Part shown: positions 34,901 to 43,453 of the stretch, piece after piece
How positions within the stretch are numbered: the first letter of the stretch is position 1
How the letters are laid out: each line of letters starts with the position of its first letter
The notes under the pieces: generated by a model
Database searches by the model: none
What the model saw: only the letters and a program-made list of their open reading frames with translations
Told to the model about the DNA's origin: nothing
Position numbers and translations under genes: made by a program
Source of the DNA: JBEKYD01 sp052148435
Lineage (GTDB): Bacteria; Acidobacteriota; Terriglobia; Bryobacterales; Bryobacteraceae
Direction: 5' to 3'
Length of the DNA stretch: 64,000 nt
NCBI GenBank assembly: GCA_052148435.1
Contig: JBKQIF010000055.1
Span: 19,015-83,014 of the forward strand

Positions 34901-35400
34901 ACTGGTACCGCGTGAAATACAAAGCGAGACCGATAGAAGTCACAGCCAGCCGGATCGAGCGGGTGGGACGCATGCGGCAGAGCGGCGCCAGGCTTCTGCT
35001 GCTGGAGGACGGCCGCAAGGTGCTGGCGCATGCGGGCATGATGGCGCGCATGACGCCCGCGGTGGGCGATTACTTCGTGATCCAGGCAGACGGTTACGCC
35101 AACCTGAATCCGAAAGACGTTTTCGAGCGCAAGTACGAAATCGTCTTTGCCGCGGCGGTGGAAGCGGCTGTGCAGGAAGTACTGCAGCCGATCGGGGAGC
35201 TCGCCGGCGATGTGGAAACGGCGGCGAAACTCTTCGGGGCCGAAGAGAAAGCCGCGTTAGCCAGGCTGGAGAACGTGCTGGAGACCCAGGCGGCCAACCT
35301 GGAGGGCACGGCGGTTATCGAGCTGGGCAAGCTGGAGCGCCTCTGGAAGCGCGTAGCAGGCTTTCTGGCGGTTGCGTGGAAGCGGCTGGGGGAAGCGTAA
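34897..35400 (+). CDS. Phage hypothetical protein
   Basis: 167 residues. The N-terminal half is beta-rich and ends in VGDYFVIQADGYANLNPKDV then FERKY, a motif common in small phage proteins of unknown role. The C-terminal half is a long amphipathic helix that could be a coiled coil (AAKLFGAEEKAALARLENVL), followed by a hydrophobic segment VAGFLAVAW. A role near the connector is possible but unproven. It sits between terL and the portal gene. Confidence 0.72.
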   Translation: MNWYRVKYKARPIEVTASRIERVGRMRQSGARLLLLEDGRKVLAHAGMMARMTPAVGDYFVIQADGYANLNPKDVFERKYEIVFAAAVEAAVQEVLQPIGELAGDVETAAKLFGAEEKAALARLENVLETQAANLEGTAVIELGKLERLWKRVAGFLAVAWKRLGEA

Positions 35401-35694
35401 ATGGGGCACGGCTATAACTTCCGCGAGAAGACGGAATCCGCGGGTCCGAAAGGGATGGGTGCGAAGACGTTGCGGCGCCTCGAAATCACGCCGGGCAAGA
35501 ACGGCGGACACTCAGTCAATCACGTCTTCAACTACAATGCCGGTCCGGGTCCAAGCCATTCAGCCGAAGAGCACATCTTCGGCGCGAGCGAAGGGCCGGC
35601 ATTGGTGGCCCACATCGTGAAGCACCTGGGCATCAAGGGCACGCGGGCGCCGGCGGCGGCCGCGCCGCCAACCGGAGGCAACACGCTCGAATGA
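35401..35694 (+). CDS. Phage hypothetical protein
   Basis: 97 residues, unrecognised. Gly- and His-rich (GHGYNFREK, GGHSVNHVFNYN, SAEEHIFG) with no hydrophobic segment. The ATG follows the upstream stop directly. Its composition and place before the portal gene suggest a small head or scaffold-associated protein; this is only positional inference. Confidence 0.65.
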   Translation: MGHGYNFREKTESAGPKGMGAKTLRRLEITPGKNGGHSVNHVFNYNAGPGPSHSAEEHIFGASEGPALVAHIVKHLGIKGTRAPAAAAPPTGGNTLE

Positions 35695-35736
35695 GCCCAC
35701 TAGTAGCCATCCCTTGAAGCGCGGGGAGTGCTGACC

Positions 35737-35889
35737 GTGGTGTGCGACAAGTGTACGCGCGAGAAACGTTTCCTGGCGGTGGACTGCACGACGGCCACCG
35801 CGGAGGCGCGAAGGGCCGGGTGGGTTACCGCCGCCGGGAAAGACGTCTGCCCGCGCTGTCCGGCGATCCGAAAGAGAACTCGCCGATGA
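35737..35889 (+). CDS. Short zinc-ribbon protein
   Basis: 50 residues, starting GTG with GGGGAG 8 bases before it. Two CxxC pairs (VCDKCTREK and CPRCPAIRK) with 37 residues between form a treble-clef or ribbon-like finger, rich in basic residues. Short ORF, no family recognised, but the paired Cys knuckles and ribosome site make it credible. Confidence 0.55.
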   Translation: MVCDKCTREKRFLAVDCTTATAEARRAGWVTAAGKDVCPRCPAIRKRTRR

Positions 35890-35912
35890 ACAGCGGAATG
35901 ATCGGGTAAGCA

Positions 35913-36056
35913 ATGTGGCCCTTTGAGGAGGACGGAACATTTTGGGAACTGACGGAATGGTGGGGACACTCCTATCGCCCGGTGTTGCCGCCAGTGCCGC
36001 ATCGCTTCCCCGTCCGTGTCGGCATTCATAAATTGAAGAAAACATGTCCAAGGTAG
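35913..36056 (+). CDS. Possible small acidic/aromatic protein overlapping the portal start
   Basis: 47 residues, MWPFEEDGTFWELTEWWGHS at its start, then a Pro-rich basic end. It overlaps the portal ATG by 13 bases. Trp-rich and unusual; no family recognised. A weak ribosome site (GGTAAG) precedes the ATG, so it may be chance. Confidence 0.35.
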   Translation: MWPFEEDGTFWELTEWWGHSYRPVLPPVPHRFPVRVGIHKLKKTCPR

Positions 36057-38251
36057 GCCGCCAAGACGAAGCCCTTCTCAAGGAGATCCGCGAGAACTTC
36101 GAATACGCTCTTCGCTACTGGAAAGAGATCCGCGAGGAAGGGGACACCGACATGCGGTACGTGTCCGGCGACCCGTGGGACGAGAGCGAAAAGAAACTCC
36201 GCGAAGCGCAGAAACGCCCCTGCCTCGTGTTCGACGAGCTGAACCAGTACACCAACCAGCTCATCAACGACGTGCGGCAGAACAAGCGCGCGGTGAAAGT
36301 GGATCCGACCGGCAGCGGAGCGAACGAAAAGAGCGCGGAGTTCCGGGCCAACCTGATCCGGCAAATCGAGTATTCGAGCAAAGCGCAGCCGATCTACGCG
36401 CAGGTGATGGAGAACGTCACCCAGCGGAGTTACGGCTTCTGCAGGGTGTCGAAGCGCTACGTGTCGGACGATTCGGTGGATGAGCAGGAGTTGGTGATTC
36501 TGCCGATTCCGAACCCGAACACGGTGCTGATCGATCCCGACGCGAAACAGCCAGGCCGGCGCGACATGACGTGGGCCTTCCTGCTCGACAACCTGCGGAC
36601 GAAGGACTTTAAGAAGCGCTGGAAGAACGCGGAGGTTCTGGATTTCTCCACCGAAATCATCCAGCAGCTTCCCCTGTGGCTGAAGGAAGACTCGATCCAA
36701 GTGGCGGAGTATTGGCGCATCGAAAGCGAACCACGTACGCGCCTGAAGCTCGATATCCACGGGGGCTTCGTGTGTTGGGAAGACGAGCTGGAGGGCGCCG
36801 AAGTCACCGACGACGAAGCGATCTGTTCCAAGCCGTGCGAACTTCCCGACGGGGTCACGGTCCCGAAGGGCCGGCACAAGATTCTGGCGCGGCGCGACTC
36901 CCAAGTGCATAGCGTGATGCAGTACATCACCAACGGAGTAGAGATCCTGGAAGAGAATCCCCAGGACGGCCGGTACATCGCCATCGCCGCCTGCTTCGGA
37001 AAAGAGCGCTACGTCAACGACGGCGCCGGCGACAAGCTGCAAATCGAATCCCTGGTGCGCCAGGCGCGCAACCCGTTCATGGCTTACTGCTACGCGCAGA
37101 CCACCAGCATGGAGCTGCTGGGGATGATGCCCAAAGCGTTGTGGAGCTGCTACGAGGGACAATTCGAGGGTCATGAGGATGAGGTGGCCAGCGCCGGCCA
37201 CGCGCCGATTCCCTTCATTCAATTCAAGGCGAAGACGGAGGAGACGGGCGAAGAAATTTTGCCGCCTCCACAGTGGAATCACTGGGACGTGCCGCTGCAG
37301 TCGGTTGAAGTGGCGGCCGAGAGCTATAAGCGAGCGATCCAAAGCTCGATGGGGATGTACAACACGTCGGTGGGGAAGCACGATACCAGCGCCCAATCCG
37401 GGGTAGCGGTTCGCGAGCTGGACGATCAGTCGAGCCAGGGCTCTTTCCATTTCATCGACGCGTTCGACGGCTTCCTGGAAGACGTCGGACGCATCCTGGA
37501 CGATCAGATCGATTACGTCTACGACACCCCGCGCGACGTGGGGGTCCGAATGCCGAACGGCGATCACAAGGTGGTGCGGGTCAACGAAGCGTTTACCGAT
37601 CCGCAGACCGGAGAGACGTATCACTACAGGCTGGGGACCGGGCGCCACAGCGTCTCGATCAGCACCGGGCCGAGCAGCAACTCCCAGCGCCAGGCCGCCA
37701 GCGAGTTCGCCGACCAGCTCGCGCAGAATCAGATGGTCTTCCCGCGCATCGCGGATTTGGTGGTCAAGTTGAAGAACCTGGGACCGATCGGCGACGAGAT
37801 CTCGGATCGGCTGGTACCGGCGGATATCGCCGCGCGGAAGGGAGGGGCGCCGCTGCCGCCTCAGGCCCAGCAAATGATGAGCCAGCAGAAACAGCAGCTC
37901 ATGCAGCAAGCGGCGCTCATCGCCGACTTGCAGAAGCAGCTCGAAGCCAAACTGCCGGAGATCCAATCGAAGCAAGCCATCGCGGCGCTGCAGGAAGAGA
38001 CGAAGCGGCAGGATATCCAGGCGCAACTGCGCATCGCGGAGTTACAGGCCGGGGTGCAATCGAGCATCGCCAAGCTGGAAGCGATGGTGGGGTCGATTCA
38101 GCACTCCCTCGAGCTGATGGATTCGCAGGCCGACCGGGATCACGAAGCCACGCTGCAGCAGCAGGCGCAGGACGCGCAAGCGGCGGCTAATCCACCGGCA
38201 GCACAGGGGCAGGCGGGGCCAACAGCGCAGCCGTCGCCCGGTCAAGCTTAA
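36044..38251 (+). CDS. P22-like portal protein
   Basis: 735 residues, close to the roughly 725 of P22 gp1. The start EIRENFEYALRYWKEIREEG, then RYVSGDPWDE, RPCLVFDELNQYTNQLINDV and RQNKRAVKVDP are the family hallmark. The last 120 residues are Gln/Ala-rich coiled coil (QQKQQLMQQAALIADLQKQL), comparable to the barrel of the P22 portal. Twelve copies would form the vertex through which DNA enters and leaves. It follows terL and precedes scaffold and coat, as in P22. Confidence 0.93.
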   Translation: MSKVGRQDEALLKEIRENFEYALRYWKEIREEGDTDMRYVSGDPWDESEKKLREAQKRPCLVFDELNQYTNQLINDVRQNKRAVKVDPTGSGANEKSAEFRANLIRQIEYSSKAQPIYAQVMENVTQRSYGFCRVSKRYVSDDSVDEQELVILPIPNPNTVLIDPDAKQPGRRDMTWAFLLDNLRTKDFKKRWKNAEVLDFSTEIIQQLPLWLKEDSIQVAEYWRIESEPRTRLKLDIHGGFVCWEDELEGAEVTDDEAICSKPCELPDGVTVPKGRHKILARRDSQVHSVMQYITNGVEILEENPQDGRYIAIAACFGKERYVNDGAGDKLQIESLVRQARNPFMAYCYAQTTSMELLGMMPKALWSCYEGQFEGHEDEVASAGHAPIPFIQFKAKTEETGEEILPPPQWNHWDVPLQSVEVAAESYKRAIQSSMGMYNTSVGKHDTSAQSGVAVRELDDQSSQGSFHFIDAFDGFLEDVGRILDDQIDYVYDTPRDVGVRMPNGDHKVVRVNEAFTDPQTGETYHYRLGTGRHSVSISTGPSSNSQRQAASEFADQLAQNQMVFPRIADLVVKLKNLGPIGDEISDRLVPADIAARKGGAPLPPQAQQMMSQQKQQLMQQAALIADLQKQLEAKLPEIQSKQAIAALQEETKRQDIQAQLRIAELQAGVQSSIAKLEAMVGSIQHSLELMDSQADRDHEATLQQQAQDAQAAANPPAAQGQAGPTAQPSPGQA

Positions 38252-38379
38252 GCGGCACGAAGGGCCGCAAGTCGACGGAGTTCTGCCAAGGATCGGGAGC
38301 AAGGGCGTTCACGAACGATTCTATTATCCCGCCTATCGCGGAAGGCGTAAAAGAACCGCGGTCAAAGGAGCAAAACAGC

Positions 38380-39366
38380 ATGGAAGACGAAAACAGCGCG
38401 GTCCCGTCAACCGATGAAGCAGCGGGCAATTCACTGGACACGATGACCGGCGAGCAACGGTCGGAGTGGCTGTTGAATGGCACGCCAATGCCGAAAGACG
38501 AAGCGGATCCGGCCCCCGCACCGAAACACAAGTCCGAGGCTGCGAAGCCTGAACCGACGCCGGCGGCGGACACCGGGAATTCAGAGGAGCCGAAACTAGG
38601 GAGCAGGGCACACCAGCGCATCCAGGAATTGCTGACGGAACGCGCGTCGCTTCGCGCGAGACTCGACCAGATCGAAGCTGCAGGCAAAAACAAACCGGCC
38701 GACAAACCAGCGGATTCGGCCCCCGCCAAACCGGCAGCGGAGACGAAAGCGGTCCCGAGCGACGGCCGGCCCGTTCCCCCCGATCCCGAAAAATGGACCG
38801 GCACGTGGGAAGAGCTGGAAAAAGCCAAGCTGAAGTACTTCGACGAATACACCGACTGGAAGATGAAGCAGCCGGAGCGCGACCGCCAGGCGGCGGATAC
38901 AGCGAAGGCGCAAGCCAAGCTTACCGAACTGCAGCAGGGCTATAAGACGCGCGCCGAAGCGGTTCTGGCGGCGGATCCGGAATATGCCGATGCGCAAGAC
39001 ATCATCGGAAAGTTCGTTACCGCCAAGGGTGTCGACCAGCTCATCCTGGAATCCGAAGTCGGGCCCGAGATCGTGATGCACCTCTACAAGCTGCCGTATG
39101 AAGAGCAGCAGCGGGTAGCGGGACTTACTCCCGCGGCCCTGGCGAGAGAGATCACGCGGCTCGAAGACAAGCTCTCCCAACCCGCGGCCGCAGCCGCGGC
39201 GGCTCCTCAACCGAAACACACGAGCGCGGCTAAGAAGCCGCCCACGGAACTCAGCGGCAGGAATGCCACCAACACCGTGGACGAGGCCGAGCAGGCGCTC
39301 GAAGCAGGTGACATGGGCAAATACATTGCCGTCATGAACGCCCGCGCGGTCAAGAAGCCCAACTAA
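38380..39366 (+). CDS. Scaffolding protein-like
   Basis: 328 residues, similar in length to P22 gp8. It is highly charged and helical, with Ala/Pro/Lys-rich linkers in the first half (PAPAPKHKSEAAKPEPTPAA) and helical segments RIQELLTERASLRARLDQIE and QAKLTELQQGYKTRAEAVL. The C-terminus is short and basic (VMNARAVKKPN), as in scaffolds whose C-terminal helix binds coat. Assignment rests on composition and its place between portal and coat, not on a motif. A 128-base gap precedes it. Confidence 0.7.
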   Translation: MEDENSAVPSTDEAAGNSLDTMTGEQRSEWLLNGTPMPKDEADPAPAPKHKSEAAKPEPTPAADTGNSEEPKLGSRAHQRIQELLTERASLRARLDQIEAAGKNKPADKPADSAPAKPAAETKAVPSDGRPVPPDPEKWTGTWEELEKAKLKYFDEYTDWKMKQPERDRQAADTAKAQAKLTELQQGYKTRAEAVLAADPEYADAQDIIGKFVTAKGVDQLILESEVGPEIVMHLYKLPYEEQQRVAGLTPAALAREITRLEDKLSQPAAAAAAAPQPKHTSAAKKPPTELSGRNATNTVDEAEQALEAGDMGKYIAVMNARAVKKPN

Positions 39367-39406
39367 ACCGGGTCTTTTTGACGCCGCGCAAAAGGGTTAA
39401 CACAAC

Positions 39407-40648
39407 GTGGCGAACACATTCCAGGTAGTCGACTGGCTTGCGGCCGAGGCCCTCAGGGGACTCGTGAACAAGCTGGCGATTGCCCCATATTTCAATACCA
39501 GTTACAACGCGGAGTACACCAAGGCCTTCGCCGTGGGCGAGACGGTCCGGGTGCCGCTTCCCCAGCGCTTCGTCATCACGAGCGGACTGGGCTACCAGCC
39601 GCAGGTGATCAACCGGCTCTTCACGACGGTGAGCGTGGATCAGATTTTCGGCGTTCACTTCGAGTACGATTCCATCGAAGAAGCGTTGAAACTCGAACGC
39701 GGGCGGGCGGCCTTCAAGGAAAACTACCTGGACAAAGCCATGGAACAGATGGCCCAGGAGATCGACTCCAGAGCCGCGTTATGGGCTCTGACGAATACCA
39801 ACAACGTGGTGGGCGCACTGGGCACCACGCCGACGTCCTTCGACATCTACGGCCAGGCGCGCGCCAGGCTGATCGAAAACGCCTGCACGCCGGGCAAAAA
39901 GGGAATGATCGTTAGCCCGCAAATGATGCGGACGATCGTCAGCAACAACCTGACGACTTTCAACCCGCAGGATGCGGTGGCGAAGGCCTTCCGCGAAGGC
40001 TACTACGGCGATGCGCAGGGTTTCACGTGGGACGAGAGCATGTCTCTCTACTCCCAGACGGCGGGAACCTGGCAGAACAACGTCACGGTCAACACGCCTC
40101 CCACCAACGGCGCCACTTCCATGGTGGTGAATTGCACCAACGGCGATACGTTCAACCAAAACGATGTCTTCAGCGTTAACCTGGTCAACAACGCCAACCC
40201 GGTCACCCGGCGCACCACCGGCACGCTGAAGCAATTCGTGCTGACCCAGAGCGTGACCGCAACGGGCGCTACGGCCACGATCTACTTCCAGGCTGGGACC
40301 CAGGGCATTCAAGGCCCGGGATCGCAGTACCAGAATGTGGACGCGCTGCCCGTCGCGAATGCGCAATTGACACTCTATCCGGGCACGACGAGCCCCAACG
40401 GCAAATCGGGGATGAACGGCCTGGCGCTGAACCAGGACGCCTTCGCCCTGGTGGGGGTGAAGCTGGAAATCCCGAAGGCTTGCGAAATGTCGAGCGTCGC
40501 CCGCGACCCGAAGACGGGGATCGCGGTGGCCTTCCTGCGCATGATGGATCCGATCGAGCGGAAGATGGTGAACCGCTTCGACTGCCTGCTCGGGTTCGGG
40601 AACCTGTACCCGGACAACTGCGCGGTTCGCGTGCTGAGCCTGCAATAA
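39407..40648 (+). CDS. P22-like major coat protein
   Basis: 413 residues, close to the 430 of P22 gp5. It starts GTG with ANTFQVVDWLAAEALRGLVN, then FNTSYNAEYTKAFAVGETVR and VPLPQRFVI, as in P22-family HK97-fold coats. The stretch around QTAGTWQNNVTVNTPPTNGA to TGATATIYF is the beta-rich inserted region, and the end VNRFDCLLGFGNLYPDNCAV RVL is typical. It forms the icosahedral head. A short GGGGCCG/CGGCCC hairpin follows at 40661-40680. Confidence 0.92.
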   Translation: MANTFQVVDWLAAEALRGLVNKLAIAPYFNTSYNAEYTKAFAVGETVRVPLPQRFVITSGLGYQPQVINRLFTTVSVDQIFGVHFEYDSIEEALKLERGRAAFKENYLDKAMEQMAQEIDSRAALWALTNTNNVVGALGTTPTSFDIYGQARARLIENACTPGKKGMIVSPQMMRTIVSNNLTTFNPQDAVAKAFREGYYGDAQGFTWDESMSLYSQTAGTWQNNVTVNTPPTNGATSMVVNCTNGDTFNQNDVFSVNLVNNANPVTRRTTGTLKQFVLTQSVTATGATATIYFQAGTQGIQGPGSQYQNVDALPVANAQLTLYPGTTSPNGKSGMNGLALNQDAFALVGVKLEIPKACEMSSVARDPKTGIAVAFLRMMDPIERKMVNRFDCLLGFGNLYPDNCAVRVLSLQ

Positions 40649-40703
40649 CAGCCAAAACGGAAGGGGCCGGCAACGGCCCTCTCAAGGAGAAAAACCAAAC
40701 AAC

Positions 40704-41609
40704 ATGAACACTTTCAAACGATTCGCTTTCGGCGTGGCTGGGCTGCTGCTGGCACTGATTCCGGTGCAGGCGCAGGCGCAGGCCACCTTGCCGACCACGA
40801 CTCTCATTACCGCGCTCATGGCGACGGTATCGAGCAACACTCCCGGCATTTCCACCGACGTCATCCAGGTGGGCTCGACCTCGGGCTTCGTCCAGAATTC
40901 GGTGGGACAGTGGACCACTCTGCTGTACGCCGACTTCGAAGCGATGGATGTGGTGGGCGTTCTCAATGCCACCCAGGGCATCGTGCGGGTAGTGCGCGGC
41001 GCCTGGGGCACAAAGGCCAGCTATCACAACGCAGGGACCGTAATCTATGTCGGGGCCCCGAGTTCGTTTGGCGGCTCGGCTTTCGCGGGCTCGGCTACCA
41101 GCGGCGATCAGTATGGCGCTTGCATGCCGTCGACCATTCCGGCGCTGCCGTTCATCAACATCGACGACGGCAAAATCTTCAACTGCTTCTCTTCGGGCCA
41201 GTGGGTCCAAACCGGACTCGGGACCATGGGCGGGGCGCCGGCGCAGCTCCAATCGGATTTCTGCACGGGCACGGTGGCCACGGCGCAGACGGAGTATCTC
41301 AACGACACGGCTTGCTCCGGAGCAACCACGGCGCTGGCTCCGACGATTCAGGTCTCGTACGGGACGATCTACGGGCTGAACGTGGCATCGAGCGCGAACG
41401 TGGTGGGCGGAACTTCCGTGGACGTGCTGACCATTTACAAGAACGGCTCGGCCACGGCCTTGACCTGTACCATCGCGGCGGCCAGCAAGACCTGCAGCGA
41501 CACTACCCACTCGGTGGCCGTGAAGCCGGGCGACCAGATCACCTATCAGTTTGTGACTGCCACCTCGGACACGGCGGCCAACGTCGGCGCGTCGGTCGAG
41601 AAGCAGTAG
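40704..41609 (+). CDS. Virion-region protein with a Sec signal peptide
   Basis: 301 residues. Residues 1-27 form a strong signal peptide (MNTFKRFAFGVAGLLLALIP, then VQAQAQA), which is odd for a head gene. The mature part starts TTTLITALMATVSSNTPGIS. A module follows with TTLLYADFEAMDVVGVLNAT and VRVVRGAWGTKASYHNAGTV, similar in style to phage head-decoration or tail domains. The C-terminal third is Cys-containing and beta-rich. An AAGGAGAAA ribosome site precedes the ATG. It could be exported to the host envelope or be a virion protein that kept a hydrophobic N-terminus. Confidence 0.72.
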   Translation: MNTFKRFAFGVAGLLLALIPVQAQAQATLPTTTLITALMATVSSNTPGISTDVIQVGSTSGFVQNSVGQWTTLLYADFEAMDVVGVLNATQGIVRVVRGAWGTKASYHNAGTVIYVGAPSSFGGSAFAGSATSGDQYGACMPSTIPALPFINIDDGKIFNCFSSGQWVQTGLGTMGGAPAQLQSDFCTGTVATAQTEYLNDTACSGATTALAPTIQVSYGTIYGLNVASSANVVGGTSVDVLTIYKNGSATALTCTIAAASKTCSDTTHSVAVKPGDQITYQFVTATSDTAANVGASVEKQ

Positions 41610-41626
41610 CTTTCAAGCATCAAGTT

Positions 41627-41654
41627 GGGGCGCCTTGGCGGGCGCCCCGTTTTT
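41627..41654 (+). terminator. Rho-independent terminator within the head operon
   Basis: GGGGCGCC at 41627-41634 pairs perfectly with GGCGCCCC at 41641-41648 around TTGGCG, followed by GTTTTT. It lies 17 bases after the preceding stop. It would reduce read-through from coat and its neighbour into the tail genes. Confidence 0.85.
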
Positions 41655-41681
41655 CCCCAAATGCAAAACAGGAGAGTTTCC

Positions 41682-42014
41682 ATGTTTGACCGATCGAAGT
41701 TGACGGGCGACGCGGCGCCCACGCCGGTGGCCGGAGGGCTCGCGGCCGCGCCTGACGCGGATAGCAAGAACTGGATGATTTACCACCCCACCAAGGGGCA
41801 CAGGGTCGTTACCAAAGATAGCCCCGAGCACAAGGCGCACCTGGGCGACGGCTGGCAGGACGACCCGATTCCGCCGGCGCCGGAACCCGCGCCGGACGAA
41901 GATCGGATCGGCGCACTCGAGAGCCTGAACATCGAAGCGGAGCTGATGGCGCTGCATGCAATAGGGGATGCGCTCGCCGGCCGGATCGCCGCGCTCGAGA
42001 CCAAAAGGAAATAG
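41682..42014 (+). CDS. Small phage protein before the gp4-like genes
   Basis: 110 residues. Start chosen at ATG 41682, which has GGAGAG 5 bases upstream; an earlier in-frame ATG lies within the terminator. A short beta module (NWMIYHPTKGHRVVTKDSPE) followed by a Pro-rich linker, then a C-terminal helix (IGALESLNIEAELMALHAIG) with coiled-coil character. It may be a minor head or connector protein; no family was recognised. Confidence 0.7.
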   Translation: MFDRSKLTGDAAPTPVAGGLAAAPDADSKNWMIYHPTKGHRVVTKDSPEHKAHLGDGWQDDPIPPAPEPAPDEDRIGALESLNIEAELMALHAIGDALAGRIAALETKRK

Positions 42015-42020
42015 GCCGCC

Positions 42021-42707
42021 ATGTCGCTGGTATCGGACATCCTGGGCGACTCGCTGATGTACATCGGGGCATACGGCCCCGGTGAAACCGTCTCCACGGA
42101 CGATCAGACATTCGCGTTGCGGCTCGTGAACCGGGTACTGGATAGCTGGAGCGCGCGAAAGCTGTCTCCGATCGGCATCAACCGGGCGAGCTATGGGCTG
42201 AGCGGAGCGGGGTCTTATACCTTCGGATCGTCCGGGACGTGGGTGGCTTCCACTCGGCCGATCAAGATCAAGGCGGCGTCGGTGTTAGCGGCGAACGGGA
42301 TCGAGAAAGAGTGCCGCATCGCCAGCGCGGAGCAGTGGGCGGCGGTAGCGGACAAGACGCGCACCGGGATTTTCGTCGAGGATCTGTACTGGGATGGGGG
42401 CTTCCCGAGCGGGAACGTATACGTTTCGCCGATACCGGCGGGCGGCAACGCGATCCTGTACACCTACCAGCCGATCGGCGACTTCGCGAGCCTGACGGAC
42501 ACGGTTAGCCTGCCCGCGGGCTACGAGCGCGCGTTGGTGATCAGCTTCGCTCTGGAGCTGTGCATCCCGTTCGGGCGGCCGATTCCGGACGGATTGCCGC
42601 AACTGGCGCAGGAAGCGCTCATGACCATCGCCAGCCTCTCGGCCGAGATTCTGGGCACACCGGTTCCCCAGCCGGCGCCGCAAGCGCCGCAAGGACCCAA
42701 GCAGTGA
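42021..42707 (+). CDS. P22 gp4-like tail accessory/head-completion protein (copy 1)
   Basis: 228 residues. The N-terminal helices (VSDILGDSLMYIGAYGPGET and VNRVLDSWSARKLSPIGINR) and the middle beta part (YQPIGDFASLTDTVSLPAGY, ERALVISFALEL) match the P22 gp4-type head-completion family, which binds below the portal ring. The C-terminus is Pro/Gln-rich. Its stop overlaps the next gene's GTG by 4 bases, and that gene appears to share the fold. Confidence 0.78.
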   Translation: MSLVSDILGDSLMYIGAYGPGETVSTDDQTFALRLVNRVLDSWSARKLSPIGINRASYGLSGAGSYTFGSSGTWVASTRPIKIKAASVLAANGIEKECRIASAEQWAAVADKTRTGIFVEDLYWDGGFPSGNVYVSPIPAGGNAILYTYQPIGDFASLTDTVSLPAGYERALVISFALELCIPFGRPIPDGLPQLAQEALMTIASLSAEILGTPVPQPAPQAPQGPKQ

Positions 42708-43453
42708 CTTTAGCGGACCTCCTCAACAGCGCGGCGAAGGCGCTGGGCAAGCTGCGCTCCGGAGGCGGGTTGTGCGCGAGCGAGCTGGCGGACGGTCTGA
42801 CGGTAGCCAACGGCCTGGTGGATTACTGGCTCACCCGGAAGGCCTTCGTCTATACGACGCGCATGGACGAATACACGTTCAGCGACAAAGGACCGCCGGA
42901 TGCGAATAACCCGGCGGTGTACGAGTTGGGTCCGGGCTCGACGGACTGGCCGGGCAGCGTGCGGCCGACGCGGATCGAGCGCGCGAACATCATCCTGAAC
43001 GACAGTTCGCCGGGAGTCTTCATTCCGCTCGATATTTTGGACGTCGACCAGTGGGCGGACATCTCTCTGGAGCAAATGCCGGTCACGCTGCCGACGAAGA
43101 TGTACCCGGATTACGCGAACCCGAACTGCAATCTGTATTTCTGGGGCCAGCCGACGCTGCCGTACATCCTGCAGCTTTTCACCTGGCAGCAGCTCGCGGC
43201 CTTCGCCGCACTGGGGGAGGAAATCGCCTTCCCGCCCGGTTATTACTCGGCGTTTCTCTACAGCCTGGCGGAGGTATTGGGGCCGCAGTGGAACGTCCAG
43301 GTTCCGCTTATGGTGACGGCCCAGGCGCGGAAGGCGCGGGCCGGGATTCAGAGCCTGAATTCGCGGGCGCCGAAGCTGCACACGCGGGACGCGGGGATGC
43401 CGCCGAGCACCCAGCGGACGCCTTACTTCAATTACCGCACGCGAGGATTTTGA
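42704..43453 (+). CDS. P22 gp4-like protein (copy 2)
   Basis: 249 residues, GTG start inside the preceding stop region. The N-terminal helix LADLLNSAAKALGKLRSGGG and LTVANGLVDYWLTRKAFVYT mirror copy 1, as does FPPGYYSAFLYSLAEVLGPQ near the end. The relation is seen in pattern, not in high identity. One copy may replace P22 gp4 and the other serve as adaptor between portal and gp10-like tail. Its stop abuts the next start. Confidence 0.75.
   Translation: MTLADLLNSAAKALGKLRSGGGLCASELADGLTVANGLVDYWLTRKAFVYTTRMDEYTFSDKGPPDANNPAVYELGPGSTDWPGSVRPTRIERANIILNDSSPGVFIPLDILDVDQWADISLEQMPVTLPTKMYPDYANPNCNLYFWGQPTLPYILQLFTWQQLAAFAALGEEIAFPPGYYSAFLYSLAEVLGPQWNVQVPLMVTAQARKARAGIQSLNSRAPKLHTRDAGMPPSTQRTPYFNYRTRGF

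Noticed and set aside
36026..38026. 666-codon minus-strand frame rich in Arg, Leu and His
   Set aside because: Antisense of the P22-like portal gene.
40661..40680. Terminator after the coat gene
   Set aside because: The GGGGCCG/CGGCCC hairpin has a bulge and no T-tract, so it was not listed as a terminator.
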